Source of the DNA: Nymphaea colorata
Taxonomy: Eukaryota; Streptophyta; Magnoliopsida; Nymphaeales; Nymphaeaceae
DNA: 64,000 nucleotides
Reading direction: 5' to 3'
Assembly (NCBI RefSeq): GCF_008831285.2
Contig: NC_045151.1
Coordinates: forward strand, 4,275,544 to 4,339,543
The notes under the pieces are model-generated. The model made no database searches and was not told the DNA's origin. It saw only the letters and a program-made list of their open reading frames with translations. This document shows, one piece after another, positions 61,206 through 64,000 of this stretch. Position numbers and translations under genes: made by a program. Numbering within the stretch: position 1 is the stretch's first letter; each line of letters opens with the position of its first letter.

Positions 61206-61907
61206 CTCATTAATCCTAGTTTCCATCGAGGAAAGAGAATTTAAAAATGCAAAATCTCTCTTTTAATCTCTGTATTTCTCTCTCCTATTTCTCTTTCTCT
61301 CTCTCTCTGATTTTTCTCTCTCTTTAGATCTCTCTCTCTAAAATTTCTCTTTTCTCTCTCTCTCTCTCTCTCTCTTCAGTTCTCTCTCTCCCTTTCTTAA
61401 AATCTCTTTGTTCCTCTCTCTTTATTTTACCTTCCTTTTAATCACTCTTTTTTCTTTTTTTAATCTTTCTCTCTTGGATTTCTCTATTTCTCTCTCCTAT
61501 TTTTCTCCCTATCTCTCTCTGTGATTTCTCTCTCTTTTTAGATCTCTCTCTCTCTAAAATTTCTGTTTTTTCTCTATGTCTTCAATCTCTCTCTCCCTTT
61601 TTAAAAATCTTTCTTTCTCTCTCTTTCATTTACCTCTCTTTTAATCTCTTTCCCCCCTCCATTTCTCTCTCTGTCCACCCCTTTTAAACAAATGATGGGT
61701 AGGACAATGGTTGGGTTAGGCAGCGTGTTACAGCCATGTCTTCAGTTTGATTCTTGGAGGGTGCTATCCTAATGGTATTGAGCAACAATGTTGATTTTGA
61801 GATTAGGGGTGTCATTATGAGGTCAACTGGATTGGTTCTTCTCTCCTCCCCCACCCACCTTTTCTCCCCTCCTTTTAGACTTCTCTCCCTTTTACTCTCT
61901 TCTAATT

Positions 61908-61982
<75 letters not shown>

Positions 61983-63720
61983 CAAAAAAAATCTCCCAAT
62001 TTGCTTGGCCCAAAATCATTCGACTTCACCAAGGCCAATATTAAGGTGCAACACCCATGATCCTTGTCAGTTGGACTACACTTGGAAGACATACAACTCA
62101 TTTTTGAAAACCTTTTTTTTTAATATGCATGTTAATGACTTATCTAATTTTCTTTCAAGCATAGAGAATTCTTTCTCTTTTCATTTAACTTTCATATTCA
62201 CCATGCATTCATAAGATTACAATACCCCAACCACTCCTTTAGGAAACCTAACCAAAACATGATCGAGCCTTAATAATATGGTAATAGAGTTAGACTAAAA
62301 CTTGAGATTAACTTGTGTTTCAAAAGATATCTACTAACTTTCTTTACTTTACAAATGGTCATTTCATTAAAGCATTTTTATAAGATTTTATCAAAACTCT
62401 TCTTTCAAAAATTGACTTATTTTTTTTTACTTTAAATGATTATTACAAATCAAATGATTCATTAGTTAAGATTATTTCTTCTAAAATGTATCTCTTACCA
62501 TTTTATCAAACAAAAATTATCAAACTTTCTTTTCCAAGCCTAATGACAATTTTCTTATTTTAAGGATTGACTCTTACATCTTCTTTTGCTTTATAAAATT
62601 TTAAATTTCTAAAACACTTTAACATCTTTACCATCCACCACATTGAATTTAAGTTGAGGAAATGCACCAAGAATGAAGAATTCCACAGAAAAACTAAGCC
62701 TCATACCAATGGCTGGTGGACCCCTTTTCTAGTTTGCAAAACAATTTCTCACTGGTGAACCAAAAGAAATTTTGGGATGCAAACAATATGGCTCTGTGGT
62801 GGAAATTTCTTCTCATAAATGGAACACATGATATTGATTCTTAATTCTATATCATTATGGATATAAAACGCTTGACTTATATCATTATGCAATGTGATCT
62901 ATAAACTAGTTGTACTTCTGATCTCCCCACTAGATTTATTCACCATCCGTGCATCTTGCTCTTGAAGTGGTCAACAGCTTGGATAAGGGCATATAGAACA
63001 ATTTTTTCTTCTCAAACTAGATGTTTCAAAAGCTTATGACAAAGTGAGATTGTCTTTCTGCACTTTGGGCTTTCTTATTTGGGATTTTGTGAGGATTGGG
63101 TGAGGAAAAATATGACTTTGTTTCTCCTGATTTCTTTGTTGTTGCCTTTAAGAAGTGAGGGAACACTTTTTGTGAGGTTGATGACAAGGGGACCCTCTCT
63201 CTCTTCTCAAATTAGATGTTCCAAAAGCTCATTTCTCATGAATATGGAAAATGTAGCGGTGTTTGGGTAACAGTAAGAAAGTGAAAATTTGGTAAGAGTA
63301 TTGAGGATAGGGGATTCTAGAACAACTAGTCAGCAAGATTATTTTATAAATTACAAAGTCACATGCAAGCTACAGTGGAGGAGTTCTTACCCACAAGCAA
63401 TAATTTCTCTCCAGAGTTATATTTTCTATGTCAGTCTAGTTTCTTATTAGTTCTTCTTCTCTTATTGATTGTGATGATGTTCTGACATGAGGTACTCATA
63501 ATTTCATTAACTTGAGATGAAATGGATATGAAATCAAAAACAGTAGACCGCGAGATCCAGGGGTGAAGCGAGCAATTTTTTTAGGAAGGGCTGAACAGTA
63601 TTTGCAAAAATTATACAAGGGCCAAACAATATTTTTCAAAATTTTACATAGGCCAATTTAAAATTTTTTAAAATTAAGTATCATTTCTTTTTCCAAAACA
63701 TGAGGGGGGAGGGGCCATGG
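61206..63720 (+). mobile_element. L1-type LINE remnant, copy 2
   Basis: Runs parallel to copy 1 (49,169-51,760), in direct orientation and about 12 kb away. Shared order: a tagtttccatc start, a CT-rich tract (61,250-61,680), a dinucleotide microsatellite (61,910-61,979), cttcaccaaggccaat (62,023), aaaagaaattttgggatgca (near 62,760), a reverse transcriptase piece SKAYDKVR (about 63,025-63,048) with GFCEDWVRK (near 63,080), gcggtgtttgggtaac (63,254) and a gggggaggggccatgg end. This copy has lost the part corresponding to about 50,880-51,410, including the FANDILLF segment. It is non-functional. Confidence 0.82.
61250..61979. repeat. CT-rich tracts and CT/AT microsatellite
   Basis: Long tctctc-rich stretches to ~61,680, then after a ~200-bp break (ct)n followed by (at)n at 61,905-61,979. 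ORFs ending in Tyr-Ile repeats here are artefacts of the microsatellite. Confidence 0.92.
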
Positions 63721-64000
63721 CTCCTGTCAGCTCCCCCACCTTCTGCTCCAGCCTAAATCCTTACAATAAGATTATTTGGCAATGTACTTACTATCATGGG
63801 TGTCCCTTTACATTGATGTATCACCAGGATTGGCTTCCTATTAATGGGCCATACTTGTGTTCATACATCCAGAAATTGGAATTTAAGGCGACAGCACAAA
63901 TATTCACTAATCTTGACTAAATTGTGATCAACATTCAATAATTCAATAGCAAAAAGCATAGTTATAAAAGCTCTCGGCTGTCTAGTTATCAATCAATATT
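63721..64000. other. End of window, no gene recognised
   Basis: Unassigned sequence after the LINE remnant. A 67-codon plus-strand ORF (63,717-63,920) has no recognisable domain. Confidence 0.4.

Overview
The window looks like nuclear DNA of a flowering plant, probably heterochromatic or pericentromeric on its left side. The evidence is about 42 kb of AT-rich satellite DNA, a decayed caulimovirid (plant pararetrovirus) copy primed by initiator tRNA-Met, a Copia remnant, two plant L1-type LINE remnants, a terpene synthase pseudogene with introns, and a CC-NB-LRR resistance-gene pseudogene. I see no intact protein gene, no rRNA or tRNA gene and no CRISPR array. I cannot name the species.

Left part (1-42,284). 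All the satellite blocks derive from one basic monomer of about 110-125 bp. It occurs in three flavours and in both orientations, and is arranged in higher-order repeats: about 25 units of ~543 bp (1-13,560); diverged single monomers with several orientation flips (13,561-17,453 and 19,950-21,840); five units of ~955 bp, each carrying the same ~475 bp non-satellite insert (21,841-26,110); and units of ~1.19 kb (26,111-32,462 and 40,180-42,284). The 543-bp unit is the reverse complement of part of the 1.19-kb unit, so the two arrays lie head-on. A 2.5-kb LTR-like insertion (17,454-19,949) and a 7.7-kb endogenous pararetrovirus (32,463-40,179) interrupt the satellite.

The pararetrovirus reads on the minus strand as movement protein, coat protein with CCHC knuckle, aspartic protease, reverse transcriptase and RNase H. 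It appears to have been one long ORF starting right after the tRNA-Met primer site, and is now broken by a stop and several frameshifts. Its downstream end carries a second, deleted copy of leader, movement-protein and protease pieces. Its upstream end carries a 200-bp inverted duplication of movement-protein sequence. About 230 bp of satellite is present in direct orientation on both sides.

Right part (42,285-64,000) is non-satellite DNA of dead genes and old transposons: a ~390-bp tandem repeat, a plastid-type terpene synthase pseudogene (44,877-45,959), a truncated Copia element (to 47,892), a LINE remnant (49,169-51,760), a ~760-bp direct repeat pair (52,680 and 54,975), an NLR pseudogene on the minus strand (56,640-58,853) and a second LINE remnant of the same family (61,206-63,720). 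Long CT tracts and AT/GT microsatellites are common. The main interest lies in the satellite's mixed-orientation architecture and in the structure of the viral insertion, not in any working pathway.
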